A stretch of 64,000 bases of DNA from Minwuia sp. (GCA_029213165.1 JARGNO010000002.1:86604-150603), one strand, 5' to 3'; shown: positions 52,814-62,788, numbered from the stretch's first letter. The notes: generated from the sequence alone by a model not told the origin. A program made the numbers and translations.

Positions 52814-54211
52814 TCAGGGCGCGACACCTGACCTGTCGGATCGTGCGAACAGCCCCCACATGCGACCACCCTGCCTGCTGGCGCGGAAGAGCACCAGAGC
52901 CGTGAGCAGCAACCACAGTGCCTCCCCCACCGGACTGGCCTGCCAGATGCCGGGCTCCCCACGCAGTATCGGCAACGCCAGCGTCAGGGGAATACCGAAA
53001 AGGTAGGTTCGCGACAGGCCGAGCAAGGCGGCACGTCCGGCATCCCCGATGGCCTGGAAATGACTGGCGATCATCATGAGGGGGCCAGCGGCGCAATAGA
53101 ACAGCACGATGACCGGCAGGATACGCGCCACCTCCGCGACAACGCGCTGGTCATCCACGAACACCCCGCCAATCGGCTCCGCAAACACCATCAGGAGCGC
53201 CTGAAGGAAACCACAGTACACAAGTGCCACAACCATCCCGATACGCAGGCTGCTGTTGGCGCGATCGACCAATCCGGCGCCGTGATTGTTGCCGGTGACT
53301 GTCTGCATCGCGTGTGACAGCCCAAGCAACGGCAGATAGGCAAAGGTCATGACCCGCGTGATGATTCCATAGGCCGAGACGGTGTCTCCGTAGTTCACGC
53401 TGTTGATGACCTGAAGCATCAGCATCACTGCGGCGGAACTCAGCGCCAGCCCGATGAAACCCAGGCTCTGTGGTGCGCCAAGCGCCATGATGCGCCCCCA
53501 GCGCGCGCCAAGGGCCTTGCCGGAGAGGGCAGCGGGGCGAAGTTCGGTCTCGCCCCTCAGCCGGAACGCCAGGATGATGGCGAAAGCCAGGGCCTGGGCG
53601 AAGGCCGTTCCGAGGGCGGAACCGGCAACGCCCTGGTCGAATTGCGCGATCAGGATGTAGTTGAAACCAATATTGGCGAGCGACACCAGCAGGCTCATCG
53701 CGGCCATGAAGCCGACCCTGCCTTCATTCCGAAGGGCATCGGAATTCACGGAAAGCACGAAGATCAGGGGCGACGCCAGAACCGTGATCCGCAGGTACGT
53801 CAGACCCAGTTCCGCCAGGGTCGCATCGCCGCCCGACGCGAGACGGGTGACCATCGGCCCGAACAGGAGGAAGAGCACCACAAGAACCGCGCTGACCGCG
53901 AGCGCCAGCCCGTGTGCGCCTGCAAAGACCTGCCGCGCCTCCACGAACTGCTTTCCACCAAGGTGCCGTGCGAGAATGCTGGACATCCCGCTGGAGACGA
54001 GTGTGGCGAGCGCCACGACCAGCATGTAGAGCGGAAACATCAGGGTCACCGCCGCCAGGGCTTCCGGTCCCACGAAGTGACCCAGAAACAGGGCATCGAC
54101 GACCGCCAGCAGTCCGTTCATGCCCATCACCATGATGATGGGCAAGGCTGTCCGGATGTAGATGGCGCCGAGGGAGCCGACAAGAAATGCATTTGTTCGG
54201 GAATCGGTCAT
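52814..54211 (-). CDS. MATE-family efflux transporter
   Basis: A 465-residue, 12-helix multidrug/toxin extruder. The start at 54211 (MTDSRTNAFLVG) has AGGAGG upstream; a longer form from 54232 is possible. Typical MATE features are MNGLLAVVDALFLGHFVGPE in helix 1, SSGMSSILARHLGGKQFVEA and the symmetrical ALGAPQSLGFIGLALSSAAV in the second half. It exports drugs or metabolites with H+ or Na+. It is divergent from an MFS gene; the 250 bp between shows no clear operator or small gene. Confidence 0.87.
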   Translation of the reverse strand: MTDSRTNAFLVGSLGAIYIRTALPIIMVMGMNGLLAVVDALFLGHFVGPEALAAVTLMFPLYMLVVALATLVSSGMSSILARHLGGKQFVEARQVFAGAHGLALAVSAVLVVLFLLFGPMVTRLASGGDATLAELGLTYLRITVLASPLIFVLSVNSDALRNEGRVGFMAAMSLLVSLANIGFNYILIAQFDQGVAGSALGTAFAQALAFAIILAFRLRGETELRPAALSGKALGARWGRIMALGAPQSLGFIGLALSSAAVMLMLQVINSVNYGDTVSAYGIITRVMTFAYLPLLGLSHAMQTVTGNNHGAGLVDRANSSLRIGMVVALVYCGFLQALLMVFAEPIGGVFVDDQRVVAEVARILPVIVLFYCAAGPLMMIASHFQAIGDAGRAALLGLSRTYLFGIPLTLALPILRGEPGIWQASPVGEALWLLLTALVLFRASRQGGRMWGLFARSDRSGVAP

Positions 54212-54461
54212 GCCCGATGCCTCCTCATTCATGTTTCGCACAAGGAGAATGGGGACCCGCATTACCATCCGCACGACGCATGTGAAGGATGACAGGAAAC
54301 ACGACCGGCAACTCTTCACCGGGACACGAATGTCAGCGGGCGGCAGGCGGTTGCGACCTGCGGGTTCCCTATCCGCAGCCACCGGAAGTGTCAAATGCGT
54401 TGATGGTGTGGCCGCAAAATGCGCGGGGCGGCGTGACGGTTTCGCCTCTATGCTTCACCGC

Positions 54462-55682
54462 ATGAGCCAGCAAGCAAACGACATTTCCGACAGGACACGC
54501 TGGGGCGTTGCCTGGGTCGCCATCGGGGCCGGCATTGTCTGTGGCATGCAGGTGGGCAAGGCCCCCCCGATGATCAGCGGGATACGGGATACGCTGGGCA
54601 TCGACCTGGTCGGTGCCGGGTTCTACATGTCGATCATCAACGGTCTGGCTGTCGCCATCGGCATCATTGCCGGTGTCTTCGCCGATCAGGTCGGACGTCG
54701 GCGCGCGGTGACCCTCGGACTGGTCGCGATCATCGCGGGCAACCTGACAGGTGCCCTGGCGGACAGCGCGTCCGTCATGTACGCGTCACGGATCCTGGAG
54801 GCTGTCGGCTTTGTCGGCATCGTGACAGCCGTGCCCGGCATGCTGTCCGAACTGGTGACGCAGAAGGACCAGCGGATCGCCCTGAGTGCCTGGAGCATCT
54901 ACATGCCCGCCGGTTTCTGCGCGATGATGGCTGCTGCCCCCCTGCTGGCGAGCCAGGATGACTGGCGGCTGATCTGGTGGCTGAACGGTGCGCTCGTCGC
55001 CCTGTTCCTGATGCTCTTCCTTTCGGCCACGCGCGGTATTGGCGGACGTCCTCGACAGGCGCGGTCCCTGAGCGGCCTGCGCGCTGTCGCCAGCCGTCCA
55101 GGACCGTGGCTGCTCGGCCTGATCTTCATGAGCTACACAACGCAGTGGTTCGGGGTGCTGACCTGGATGCCCACGATCATGGAACAGGCCGGACTGTCGA
55201 CGGCTGACGCCGGTCTTGGCGTCGCGCTGGTGGTGGGGGCCAACATGGCGGGCTGTCTCGGTTCTGGGCCGCTGCTGAACCTCGGGCTGGCACGCTGGAA
55301 GATCGTCGTTGCCTGCTCCCTTGCGCTTTCGGCTCTGGCGTTCGGGATCTACGACTCATCCCTTTCGCCCACAATCCGCCTGCTCCTTGCAGCTCTGTTT
55401 TCGGCCGTCGGTGGCCTGATCCCGGGTGCCGTGCTGGCTGGCGCACCGATGCACAGCCCGGGTGCCGGCAACATCGGCACCACCAACGGGGTCATCGTGC
55501 AATGCACCAACCTCGGTTCCCTGCTCGGCCCGCCTGCCGTCGCATGGCTGGCGGTTCAGGCAGACGGAGATTTCGGTGCAGCACGCTGGCTGGTTCTGGC
55601 GGCTGGACTGACCGGCATCCTGCTGGCCCTCACCTTGCGCACCGTGGAGCAGCGCATGCAGGCAGGGGCGGCGGCGTCATGA
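54462..55682 (+). CDS. MFS transporter
   Basis: A 406-residue major facilitator. The frame is open from 54162, but membrane character starts after the ATG at 54462 (54450 is an alternative; neither has a strong ribosome-binding site). The loop 2-3 signature is GVFADQVGRRRAVTLG, and twelve hydrophobic segments are seen. The sequence resembles CynX/NarK-like or drug-type facilitators only loosely. The stop overlaps the following DUF1194 gene (ATGA). Confidence 0.85.
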   Translation: MSQQANDISDRTRWGVAWVAIGAGIVCGMQVGKAPPMISGIRDTLGIDLVGAGFYMSIINGLAVAIGIIAGVFADQVGRRRAVTLGLVAIIAGNLTGALADSASVMYASRILEAVGFVGIVTAVPGMLSELVTQKDQRIALSAWSIYMPAGFCAMMAAAPLLASQDDWRLIWWLNGALVALFLMLFLSATRGIGGRPRQARSLSGLRAVASRPGPWLLGLIFMSYTTQWFGVLTWMPTIMEQAGLSTADAGLGVALVVGANMAGCLGSGPLLNLGLARWKIVVACSLALSALAFGIYDSSLSPTIRLLLAALFSAVGGLIPGAVLAGAPMHSPGAGNIGTTNGVIVQCTNLGSLLGPPAVAWLAVQADGDFGAARWLVLAAGLTGILLALTLRTVEQRMQAGAAAS

Positions 55683-56398
55683 GGAACTCATGCGGATGTG
55701 CCCTGGCTCTCGCCTTGGCGATCATGCTGCTGGCGCTGCCTGCGCACCGCGCCAGGGCACAGGCATCGGTCGACCTGGCGCTTGTGCTCGCAGTCGATGC
55801 CTCGACCTCAGTCAATCGGGAGGAATTTGGCCTGCAACTGGACGGCATCGCGACCGCGCTCCGCCATCCCAGGGTCATTCAGGCGATCCGCAATGGCGCA
55901 GTCGGGGCAATCGCCATCGCCCTGGTGGAGTGGTCCAGCCCGCACCAGACCTGGCTGGCCATCCCCTGGACCCGGATCTCGGATGCTGCATCCGCCGAGC
56001 GGATGGCAGACATGATCAGCCAGACGCCGCGTCTGTTCGCCGACGGCGGTACTGCCATCGGCGCAGCAATCCGCTTCAGCGCCCTGCAGTTCCGGCACCT
56101 GCCCTTTCCGGCAGGGCGGCGCGTCATCGACATTTCAGGTGATGGCAGCAACACCCATCTGCCTGATGTCTCGGCCGAGCGCGACGTAGCTGTGGCGGCG
56201 GGCATAACGATCAACGGTCTGCCAATTCTCAGTCGTGAAGAGGGTATTGAGAATTATTATCAGAGACGTGTAATCGGCGGCAACAGTGCTTTCGTCGAGG
56301 TGGCCGTGGACTACGCTTCCTTCCCATCCGCCATGCTGCGAAAACTGTTGCGGGAAATCAGAAGCGATTCACTTGTGTCTGTGTTAGAGCCTGATTAA
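55679..56398 (+). CDS. DUF1194 secreted von Willebrand factor A-like protein (second copy)
   Basis: The 239-residue protein has a signal peptide ending ARAQA, then LALVLAVDASTSVN (metal-site motif) and RRVIDISGDGSNTHLPD, clear DUF1194 marks shared with the gene at 17.1 kb, though the two are divergent. It begins in an ATGA overlap with the MFS gene and is followed 22 bp later by a DUF2834 gene. No function is established for the family. Confidence 0.85.
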   Translation: MRNSCGCALALALAIMLLALPAHRARAQASVDLALVLAVDASTSVNREEFGLQLDGIATALRHPRVIQAIRNGAVGAIAIALVEWSSPHQTWLAIPWTRISDAASAERMADMISQTPRLFADGGTAIGAAIRFSALQFRHLPFPAGRRVIDISGDGSNTHLPDVSAERDVAVAAGITINGLPILSREEGIENYYQRRVIGGNSAFVEVAVDYASFPSAMLRKLLREIRSDSLVSVLEPD

Positions 56399-56420
56399 CT
56401 TTTCTGTGCGAAAGACAGTT

Positions 56421-56741
56421 ATGGCTCGATTCTGGTTGTTCATGACACTGGTCGGCACCGTCGTCCCTTACGCGTTTTTCGTGCCGTGGGCGATCGAGCA
56501 CGATTTCAACATACCGCTGCTGTTCGTGCAGAACTCCATGACGCTGGCGGATCGCTTCTTCACAGCGGATCTGGTGATTACCGGCGTCTGCTTCCTGATC
56601 TACATGCTGGTGCGGGAACGGCGCAGGCACGTGCCGTACTACGGCCTGGCCATCGTAGGGTTGCTGCTGGTCGGCATCTCCTGCGGACTGCCGCTCTATT
56701 ACTATCTTGAGGAGCGGCAGCGCCTGAAAGACGCGGCCTGA
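56421..56741 (+). CDS. DUF2834 membrane protein
   Basis: A 106-residue protein with three membrane helices: ARFWLFMTLVGTVVPYAFFV, a middle segment around ADLVITGVCFLIYMLV, and YGLAIVGLLLVGISCGLPLY. The pattern and length fit DUF2834. The ATG at 56421 is preferred; a GTG at 56406 is an alternative. Its stop shares one base with the next start (TGATG). Function unknown. Confidence 0.78.
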   Translation: MARFWLFMTLVGTVVPYAFFVPWAIEHDFNIPLLFVQNSMTLADRFFTADLVITGVCFLIYMLVRERRRHVPYYGLAIVGLLLVGISCGLPLYYYLEERQRLKDAA

Positions 56742-57130
56742 TGCGCAACGGCACGATCCTGCGGGTGGTGCGCCCGACGGATGACCTTGCGCCCATCCGG
56801 CGCTTCTATGTCGATGCGCTCCAGTTGCCGGTCATCTACAGCTTTGAAGATCACGATGGTTTCGACGGACTGATTGTCGGTGTACCGGGTGCGGACCATC
56901 ATTTCGCTTTCACCCGCAAACACGGCTACGCGGCCGGACGGGCGGCAACGCCGGAGAACCTGCTGGTCTTCTATCTGGAGGACGATGCCGAGTGGGATGC
57001 GGCGGTTGCCCGGATGCGGTCGCATGGGTTCGATCCGGTGCCGCCGCACAATCCGTACTGGCGCGCGAACGGCGCCACCTTCGAAGACCCGGACGGTTAC
57101 CGCGTCGTGTTGCAGAACAGCGCGCCCTGA
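56741..57130 (+). CDS. VOC-family (glyoxalase/bleomycin-resistance fold) protein
   Basis: The 129-residue protein contains a paired beta-alpha-beta-beta-beta vicinal-oxygen-chelate fold: ILRVVRPTDDLAPIRRFYVD opens the first module and NPYWRANGATFEDPDGYRVV closes the second with the conserved Glu-Asp-Pro-Asp-Gly. Metal-binding His candidates are in ADHHFAF. It could be a dioxygenase, lyase or binding protein. It overlaps the DUF2834 gene by one base. Confidence 0.85.
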   Translation: MRNGTILRVVRPTDDLAPIRRFYVDALQLPVIYSFEDHDGFDGLIVGVPGADHHFAFTRKHGYAAGRAATPENLLVFYLEDDAEWDAAVARMRSHGFDPVPPHNPYWRANGATFEDPDGYRVVLQNSAP

Positions 57131-57154
57131 CAGATCTCCTGACGGACGCGACCA

Positions 57155-58546
57155 TCAATCGATGGCGCGCACGATCTCCTCGCAGCACCCCTTGGCGTCC
57201 GCAAACAGCATCATGGTGTTGTCGGCGTAGAACAGCTCGTTGTCGATACCGGCGTAGCCAGGGCTGAGAGAGCGCTTCACGAACAGCACCGTCTTGGCCT
57301 TGTCCACATCCAGGATGGGCATGCCGTAGATCGAACTCTGCGGATCATCGCGGGCCGCTGGATTGGTCACATCGTTAGCACCGATGACAAAGGCCACATC
57401 AGCCGTCTGGAAGGACGAATTCACCTCCTCCAGCTCGAAGACCTCGTCATAGGGGACGTTGGCTTCAGCCAGCAGCACGTTCATGTGCCCCGGCATGCGT
57501 CCGGCGACAGGATGAATGGCGTAGACCACCTCCACCCCCTCTTCCTTCAGCTTGTCGGCCATCTCGCGCAGCGCATGCTGTGCCTGAGCCACGGCCATGC
57601 CGTAGCCCGGCACGATCACGACCTTGCCGGCATTCTTCATGATGAAGGCGGCATCGTCAGCCGATCCGGCCTTGACAGGCTTGTCACTGCGGGTCGCGGC
57701 AGACGCGGCGGAATCACCACCGAAGCCGCCAAGGATGACGTTGAAGAACGACCGGTTCATACCCTTGCACATGATGTAGCTGAGGATCGCGCCGGAAGAG
57801 CCGACCAGCGCACCGACAATGATCAGCGCCGTGTTCTCCAGCGTGAAGCCGATCCCCGCCGCCGCCCAGCCGGAATAGCTGTTCAGCATCGACACGACGA
57901 CCGGCATGTCCGCGCCACCGATGGGAATGATCAGCAGGAAGCCGATCACCAGCGCCAGGATGGTCATGACCCAGAACCACGTCGGATCCACATCAATGGT
58001 GAACAGGACAATGGCGACGACGATCACCAGCCCGATCAGGGCATTCAGCGGGTGCTGGCCGGGAAATGTGATCGGGTTGCCGGTCATCAGCTCCTGCAGC
58101 TTGGCAAATGCGATGATGGAACCGGAGAAGGTGATGGCACCGATGACCACGCCCAGCGCCATCTCGATGCGGCTGCCGATCTTCAGTTCGCCGGCAGCGT
58201 TCAGGATGCCGTACGGCTCCGGATTGTAGAACGCAGCGGCGGCCACCAGCACGGCAGCGAGACCCACCAGGCTGTGGAACGCGGCCACAAGCTGCGGCAT
58301 GGCCGTCATCGGGATGCGGCGCGCGATGACGGTGCCGATGGTGCCACCGATGATCAGCGCCACGATGATCCAGACATAGTTGGTCACGGCAGGGCTGACG
58401 ATGGTGGTCAGCACGGCAATGGCCATGCCGATCATGCCGAGCACATTGCCCCGACGGCTGGAGACAGGTGACGACAGCCCCCTCAACGCCATGATGAAGA
58501 GGATGCCTGAAACCAGATAGGCGATTGCGGTCAGGTTGGCCGACAT
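57155..58546 (-). CDS. pntB: proton-translocating NAD(P) transhydrogenase subunit beta
   Basis: The 463-residue beta subunit has nine or so membrane helices (domain II) followed by the NADP-binding domain III with IVPGYGMAVAQAQHALREMA, HPVAGRMPGHMNVLLAEANV and GANDVTNPAARDDPQSSIYG. It drives NADPH formation from NADH with the proton gradient. AGGAG precedes the start. It is the last gene of cox subunit IV-pntAA-pntAB-pntB. Confidence 0.94.
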   Translation of the reverse strand: MSANLTAIAYLVSGILFIMALRGLSSPVSSRRGNVLGMIGMAIAVLTTIVSPAVTNYVWIIVALIIGGTIGTVIARRIPMTAMPQLVAAFHSLVGLAAVLVAAAAFYNPEPYGILNAAGELKIGSRIEMALGVVIGAITFSGSIIAFAKLQELMTGNPITFPGQHPLNALIGLVIVVAIVLFTIDVDPTWFWVMTILALVIGFLLIIPIGGADMPVVVSMLNSYSGWAAAGIGFTLENTALIIVGALVGSSGAILSYIMCKGMNRSFFNVILGGFGGDSAASAATRSDKPVKAGSADDAAFIMKNAGKVVIVPGYGMAVAQAQHALREMADKLKEEGVEVVYAIHPVAGRMPGHMNVLLAEANVPYDEVFELEEVNSSFQTADVAFVIGANDVTNPAARDDPQSSIYGMPILDVDKAKTVLFVKRSLSPGYAGIDNELFYADNTMMLFADAKGCCEEIVRAID

Positions 58547-58558
58547 GCCCGGTTGCTC

Positions 58559-58864
58559 CTACTTCTTCTTCTTTTTGTACATGCCCAGCATCCGCTGGGT
58601 GACGACGAAGCCGCCGAAGATATTCACCGACGCCAGGATGACCGCGAAGAAGCCCATGACCTTGGCGAAGGTCGATCCGTCGCCACCCACATCCGGCCCG
58701 ACGGCCAGCAGGGCACCGACGACAATCACCGAACTGATCGCATTGGTGACGGACATCAGCGGCGTGTGCAGCGCAGGTGTGACCGACCACACAACGTAGT
58801 AGCCGACGAAGATGGCCAGCACGAAGATCGCCAGCCGGAATACAAACGGATCAACGGCTTCCAT
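58559..58864 (-). CDS. pntAB: NAD(P) transhydrogenase membrane subunit alpha-2
   Basis: This 101-residue small subunit holds the alpha-side membrane helices: [19 protein letters not shown], then [15 protein letters not shown] and [20 protein letters not shown], ending in a short Lys-rich tail (MYKKKKK). In E. coli this part is fused to PntA; the split form is usual in alphaproteobacteria. It lies 2 bp after pntAA and 12 bp before pntB. Confidence 0.93.
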   Translation of the reverse strand: MEAVDPFVFRLAIFVLAIFVGYYVVWSVTPALHTPLMSVTNAISSVIVVGALLAVGPDVGGDGSTFAKVMGFFAVILASVNIFGGFVVTQRMLGMYKKKKK

Positions 58865-58866
58865 GA

Positions 58867-60015
58867 TCAGCCCTCACCCTTGAGTTGCGCATGCACGACC
58901 TGGCCATCACGCGTCAGCAGCGTGTCGGTGACGGTTTCATCATCCCAGTCGATCTTCAGGTCGCCGGTTTCCTTGTCGATATGCGGTGACAGGAAATTCC
59001 ACAGGTTCTTGGCAAACAGCAGTGACGCGTCGGCGGCGATCCGGCTCGCCGTGTTCAGATGGGCAACGATGGTCACGCCATGCTCGACCGTGACCTCGCC
59101 CGGCGTCGTCAGTTCACAGTTGCCGCCCATCTCCGCCGCCAGATCGACGATGACCGAACCGGGGCGCATGGACTTCACATGTTCCGCGGTGATCAGGATG
59201 GGGGCCTTGCGCCCGGGTATCAGCGCAGTGGTGATGGCAATATCGGTCTTCTTCAGCGCCTCGGCGATCATCTCGGCCTGCTTGGCCTTGTAGGCGTCGG
59301 ACATTTCCTTCGCATACCCGCCCTCGCCGTCGCCCGATTCCTCGATATCAGGAGCCACGAACTTGCCGCCCAGGCTCATCACCTGTTCCCGCGTAGCGGG
59401 GCGCACATCGGTGGCGGAGACCACGGCGCCAAGCCGCTTGGCCGTCGCGATCGCCTGCAATCCGGCAACACCGGCACCGAAGACGAAGACACGTGCAGGG
59501 GCAACGGTGCCCGCCGCCGTCATCATCATCGGCATGGCGCGGGGAAAATGCTCGTTCGCGTCCAGGACTGCCTTGTAGCCAGCCAGATTGGATTGCGATG
59601 ACAGGATATCCATGGACTGCGCACGGGAGATACGGGGCATCAGTTCCATGGCGAAAGCCACAATTCCCTTCGCGGCATAGTCGCTGACCTGCGCGGCGTT
59701 CTGCAGTGCCTCCATCCCAGCGACCAGGATCGCCCCGGATTTCAGCATTGCCGCCTCATCCGGCCCGCCTTCGGCCTCCGTCAGCGGTCGGCGCACCTTC
59801 AGCACCAGATCGGCGTCACCAACGGTCGCCGCTGCATCAGGCGCGATTTCAGCACCCGCCGCCCTGAACAGGTCATCTGTCAGGCCACAGGACTCACCCG
59901 CACCCGACTCGACGACAACCGTGGCACCAAGGCCGGTGAACTTCTTCGCCGTCTCAGGTGAAACGGCAACGCGCCGCTCCAGCGGGCGACGCTCCTTCGG
60001 GATACCGATTTTCAT
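58867..60015 (-). CDS. pntAA: NAD(P) transhydrogenase subunit alpha-1 (NAD-binding)
   Basis: A 382-residue soluble domain I binding NAD(H), homologous to alanine dehydrogenase: [20 protein letters not shown], the dinucleotide motif [20 protein letters not shown], and [15 protein letters not shown]. It forms the split transhydrogenase with PntAB and PntB. The ribosome-binding site is weak, so translation may be helped by the short cox gene 101 bp upstream. Confidence 0.94.
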   Translation of the reverse strand: MKIGIPKERRPLERRVAVSPETAKKFTGLGATVVVESGAGESCGLTDDLFRAAGAEIAPDAAATVGDADLVLKVRRPLTEAEGGPDEAAMLKSGAILVAGMEALQNAAQVSDYAAKGIVAFAMELMPRISRAQSMDILSSQSNLAGYKAVLDANEHFPRAMPMMMTAAGTVAPARVFVFGAGVAGLQAIATAKRLGAVVSATDVRPATREQVMSLGGKFVAPDIEESGDGEGGYAKEMSDAYKAKQAEMIAEALKKTDIAITTALIPGRKAPILITAEHVKSMRPGSVIVDLAAEMGGNCELTTPGEVTVEHGVTIVAHLNTASRIAADASLLFAKNLWNFLSPHIDKETGDLKIDWDDETVTDTLLTRDGQVVHAQLKGEG

Positions 60016-60116
60016 GCTGTTCGACGCCCTGTCCGTCTGTGGCAGTGTCCGTCCCGGCCATCATGACCGGACCATCGTCGTCCCGGGCCCGGCAATCACC
60101 GAGCACGCATTCGCGA

Positions 60117-60245
60117 TCAGACCAGGAAGATGGCCATTCCGGCCAGCAGGATGACGCAGCCAATGATCGTCACCTTGGTCAGCGTGACAAATGCGCCATA
60201 CATGCCCTTGTGCTGGCTGATATCCATGGAACCCGGTTCGTGCAT
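60117..60245 (-). CDS. aa3-type cytochrome c oxidase subunit IV (42 residues)
   Basis: A tiny gene easily missed: a minus-strand ATG at 60245 with AAGGGGG seven bases upstream encodes 42 residues ending at a TGA at 60117-60119. Its sequence (MDISQHKGMYGAFVTLTKVT followed by one hydrophobic helix, IIGCVILLAGMAIFLV) fits the bacterial aa3 oxidase subunit IV family: a short His-containing amphipathic start and a single membrane span. It lies 101 bp ahead of pntAA, apparently as first gene of that operon. The catalytic oxidase subunits are elsewhere. Confidence 0.85.
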   Translation of the reverse strand: MHEPGSMDISQHKGMYGAFVTLTKVTIIGCVILLAGMAIFLV

Positions 60246-60337
60246 CGCCTGCCCCCTTGAAACAGTCACTTTCGCCCGAGTGTGCCGCTATCGGCATCGG
60301 AGCGATTCAACATCCTGCGTCTCCAGACGCGGCCCGC

Positions 60338-60366
60338 AACATAGAGAAGTCGCGGGACGGCGGCAA
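60338..60366 (-). promoter_or_regulatory. candidate promoter of the cox IV-pnt operon
   Basis: On the minus strand TTGCCG (60361-60366), a 17-bp spacer and TATGTT (60338-60343) form a good alphaproteobacterial vegetative promoter, with a start near 60331 and a leader of about 85 bases before the cox subunit IV ATG. Confidence 0.5.
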
Positions 60367-60427
60367 TCACCCCACTGCGGCAAAATCAGCGCACCTTGCG
60401 ACACAACGGATACCGCGGAATGGCTAC

Positions 60428-62704
60428 CTATTTGCTGGTCGCCCGGAACACGCCGTCCCAGTCGGCGGGCGGCGGATTGACCCGGTACTCCTCCAGGCGC
60501 TCCTGATAGAGGTCCCAGAGCACGTCCATGTCGGGACGCATCTCCCGGCATTTCTCCATATGCGCCCAGCTTTCCTCGAACTTCATGCCCTTGTAGGTGG
60601 CAAGCATGGCCTCCGTCTCTGCCCGCAGCGCCTTGTACTCCGGCTTCGCGGCTTCTTCCGGGCCACCCATCATGGTGAAGATGCGGACGGCCTCGTCCTT
60701 GCCCTTCACCGCGATCAGGTCGAGTTCCAGGATCGCGTAGTCAGGCACTGCCTCCGCGGTGATCTCGCCAATGATGTTGGTGACGCCATAGGACTTCGAC
60801 TGGCCCTCCAGCCGCGCGCCCAGGTTCACGGCATCACCCAGCACCGAATAGTCGAAACGCTGCTGCGAGCCCATGTTGCCGACCACGCATTCGCCCGTGT
60901 TCAGGCCGATACCGATACGGATCGGGATGAAGGGACGCCCCTCCTCCTCCGCCTCGATCTTCAGCTGCTCGTTCACCTTCACCAGGTCGTCCTGCATCAT
61001 CAGGGCTGATTCGCAGGCGTGGCGCGGATGCTCTTCATCGCTCAACGGCGCGTTCCAGAACGCCATGATGCAATCGCCCATGTACTTGTCGATGGTGCCG
61101 TGGTTGGCCATGATGATGTCGGTCATGGGCGTCAGGAACTTGTTGATCAGCTTGGTCAGGCCCTGCGGATCGCCCTTGAAACTCTCAGAAATCGGCGTGA
61201 AGCCACGGATGTCGCAGAACAGGAACGTCATGTTCTTGGTCTCGCCACCCAGCACCAGCCGGTCCGGATCATCGGCCAGCTGCTCCACCAGCGCAGGCGA
61301 CAGGTACTGTGCGAACGCACCGCGCACCTGCTTCTTCTGCGCCTGTTCCCGCGCGAATTTCTGATAGACCAGCAGCACGAACAGGATGAACAGCGCCACC
61401 ACCGGCGACAGCCCGTCGACCAGGATGGACTCATAGGCGAACAGGTACCAGCTTCCCCCCAGCAGCAGCAGGCTGAACGGCACGAAGAAGGCAATGGTCG
61501 TGACGGCAGACAGATAGGGCACCAGAGAGATCAGGATGATGCCCGCCACCAGGATGATCGCCAGTTCGATCGCGCTGGAGACAGACGGCCGGATCAGATG
61601 CGCCTCGTTCTCGATCATGTCGATGATGTTGGAATGGACCTCGACCCCCGGGATCGCGCTGTCCAGCGGCGTTGCCCGAATATCCTTCAGCCCTTCAGCA
61701 GAGGTGCCGACCAGCACGTACTTGCCCTTGATCTTGCCGAACAGCTCCTGAATCTTCTCCTGATTGGCCGGGTCGATCTGCACGATGTCGGAGGCCGAGA
61801 CATAGATGTCCGGATTGTGGGCCTGGAACCGCGGCCAGATGATTCCGTTCTCGTTCGTCGGAATCACCAGTTTCTTGTCTTCCCGCAGGTTCGAGCGCAT
61901 GCGGATCGACGCGATACCGGAGTTCTGGTTGGCCTTCGAGATGATGATGCCCTTTGAACCGTGGACGAGGCGGATCACCTCGATCCCCAGGCTGACATAG
62001 ACCTCCTGGTTCTTGGGATCATTTGGCGGCCCGACCCTGGTGAGTGACGGAACCCGGCGGACAACGCCATCCGAACTGGGATCGGTATTGAAAATGCCGA
62101 AACCGGGTGCCGCGCCCTGCAGGGTGGGATTGTTCTCGATCAGTTCGGGATACAGCGGCAACCAGGTCTTGCCTGGCCCGTTTTCCTCCAGAATACGCGC
62201 CCCCTTGGGCAGTTTCCTGTCCTTGCCCTCGGTCTTCACGAAAGTCGTCGTGCCGCCCAGCACGGTGACGCTCTGGCGCAGGACGCCGGCAAGTTGCTCA
62301 TCCGTATTGGGCAACTGCTTCAGCGCCGCCGCAATCTCCGGCGGCAATTGCGCATTCTGTTCACTGTAGACGGTCGGCGAGAGCCGATCCGCCTCCGGGA
62401 AGGTGACGTCGAACGCGATGCCCTTGGCGCCAAGCTGGCTGAGGACCTGGATCATCACCGCGATCTGATAGCGTGACCAGGGCCACTGGCCGACCTGCGC
62501 GAGGCTCTTCTCGTCGATGTCGACAATGGCGGTATGCCGCGCGGGCGGAACGTATTCGTCGAAGCGCTGGAACTGGTCAAACCAGACATTCTCACGCACG
62601 AAGCGGGAGATGTTGGGGTCTTCGACCCTTACCCAGATCAATCCGGCCAGAATCACAAATGCGATCCAGCGCTGTCCGAAGAATCTTCCCAGTCTTCTCA
62701 TCAT
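60428..62704 (-). CDS. CHASE2-domain class III adenylate/guanylate cyclase
   Basis: A membrane receptor cyclase of 758 residues: one N-terminal helix (IAFVILAGLIWVRV), an extracytoplasmic CHASE2 domain (TAIVDIDEKSLAQVGQWPWS, IAFDVTFPEADRL, then PGVEVHSNIIDMIENEAHLI), three membrane helices around residues 360-450, and a C-terminal catalytic domain with MTFLFCDIRGFTPISESF carrying one metal Asp, KYMGDCIMAFWNAP and DAVNLGARLEGQSK. It should make cAMP or cGMP in response to an unknown envelope signal. Two ATGs (62704, 62701) lie at the start. Confidence 0.93.
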   Translation of the reverse strand: MMRRLGRFFGQRWIAFVILAGLIWVRVEDPNISRFVRENVWFDQFQRFDEYVPPARHTAIVDIDEKSLAQVGQWPWSRYQIAVMIQVLSQLGAKGIAFDVTFPEADRLSPTVYSEQNAQLPPEIAAALKQLPNTDEQLAGVLRQSVTVLGGTTTFVKTEGKDRKLPKGARILEENGPGKTWLPLYPELIENNPTLQGAAPGFGIFNTDPSSDGVVRRVPSLTRVGPPNDPKNQEVYVSLGIEVIRLVHGSKGIIISKANQNSGIASIRMRSNLREDKKLVIPTNENGIIWPRFQAHNPDIYVSASDIVQIDPANQEKIQELFGKIKGKYVLVGTSAEGLKDIRATPLDSAIPGVEVHSNIIDMIENEAHLIRPSVSSAIELAIILVAGIILISLVPYLSAVTTIAFFVPFSLLLLGGSWYLFAYESILVDGLSPVVALFILFVLLVYQKFAREQAQKKQVRGAFAQYLSPALVEQLADDPDRLVLGGETKNMTFLFCDIRGFTPISESFKGDPQGLTKLINKFLTPMTDIIMANHGTIDKYMGDCIMAFWNAPLSDEEHPRHACESALMMQDDLVKVNEQLKIEAEEEGRPFIPIRIGIGLNTGECVVGNMGSQQRFDYSVLGDAVNLGARLEGQSKSYGVTNIIGEITAEAVPDYAILELDLIAVKGKDEAVRIFTMMGGPEEAAKPEYKALRAETEAMLATYKGMKFEESWAHMEKCREMRPDMDVLWDLYQERLEEYRVNPPPADWDGVFRATSK

Positions 62705-62788
62705 GTCCCACCGCCCCCCTGTCAGGCGAATGGTCTCTGGCGATTGACTTCAGGCGAAAGTCACGATGCCTGACGGTCCTCGCCGGTC

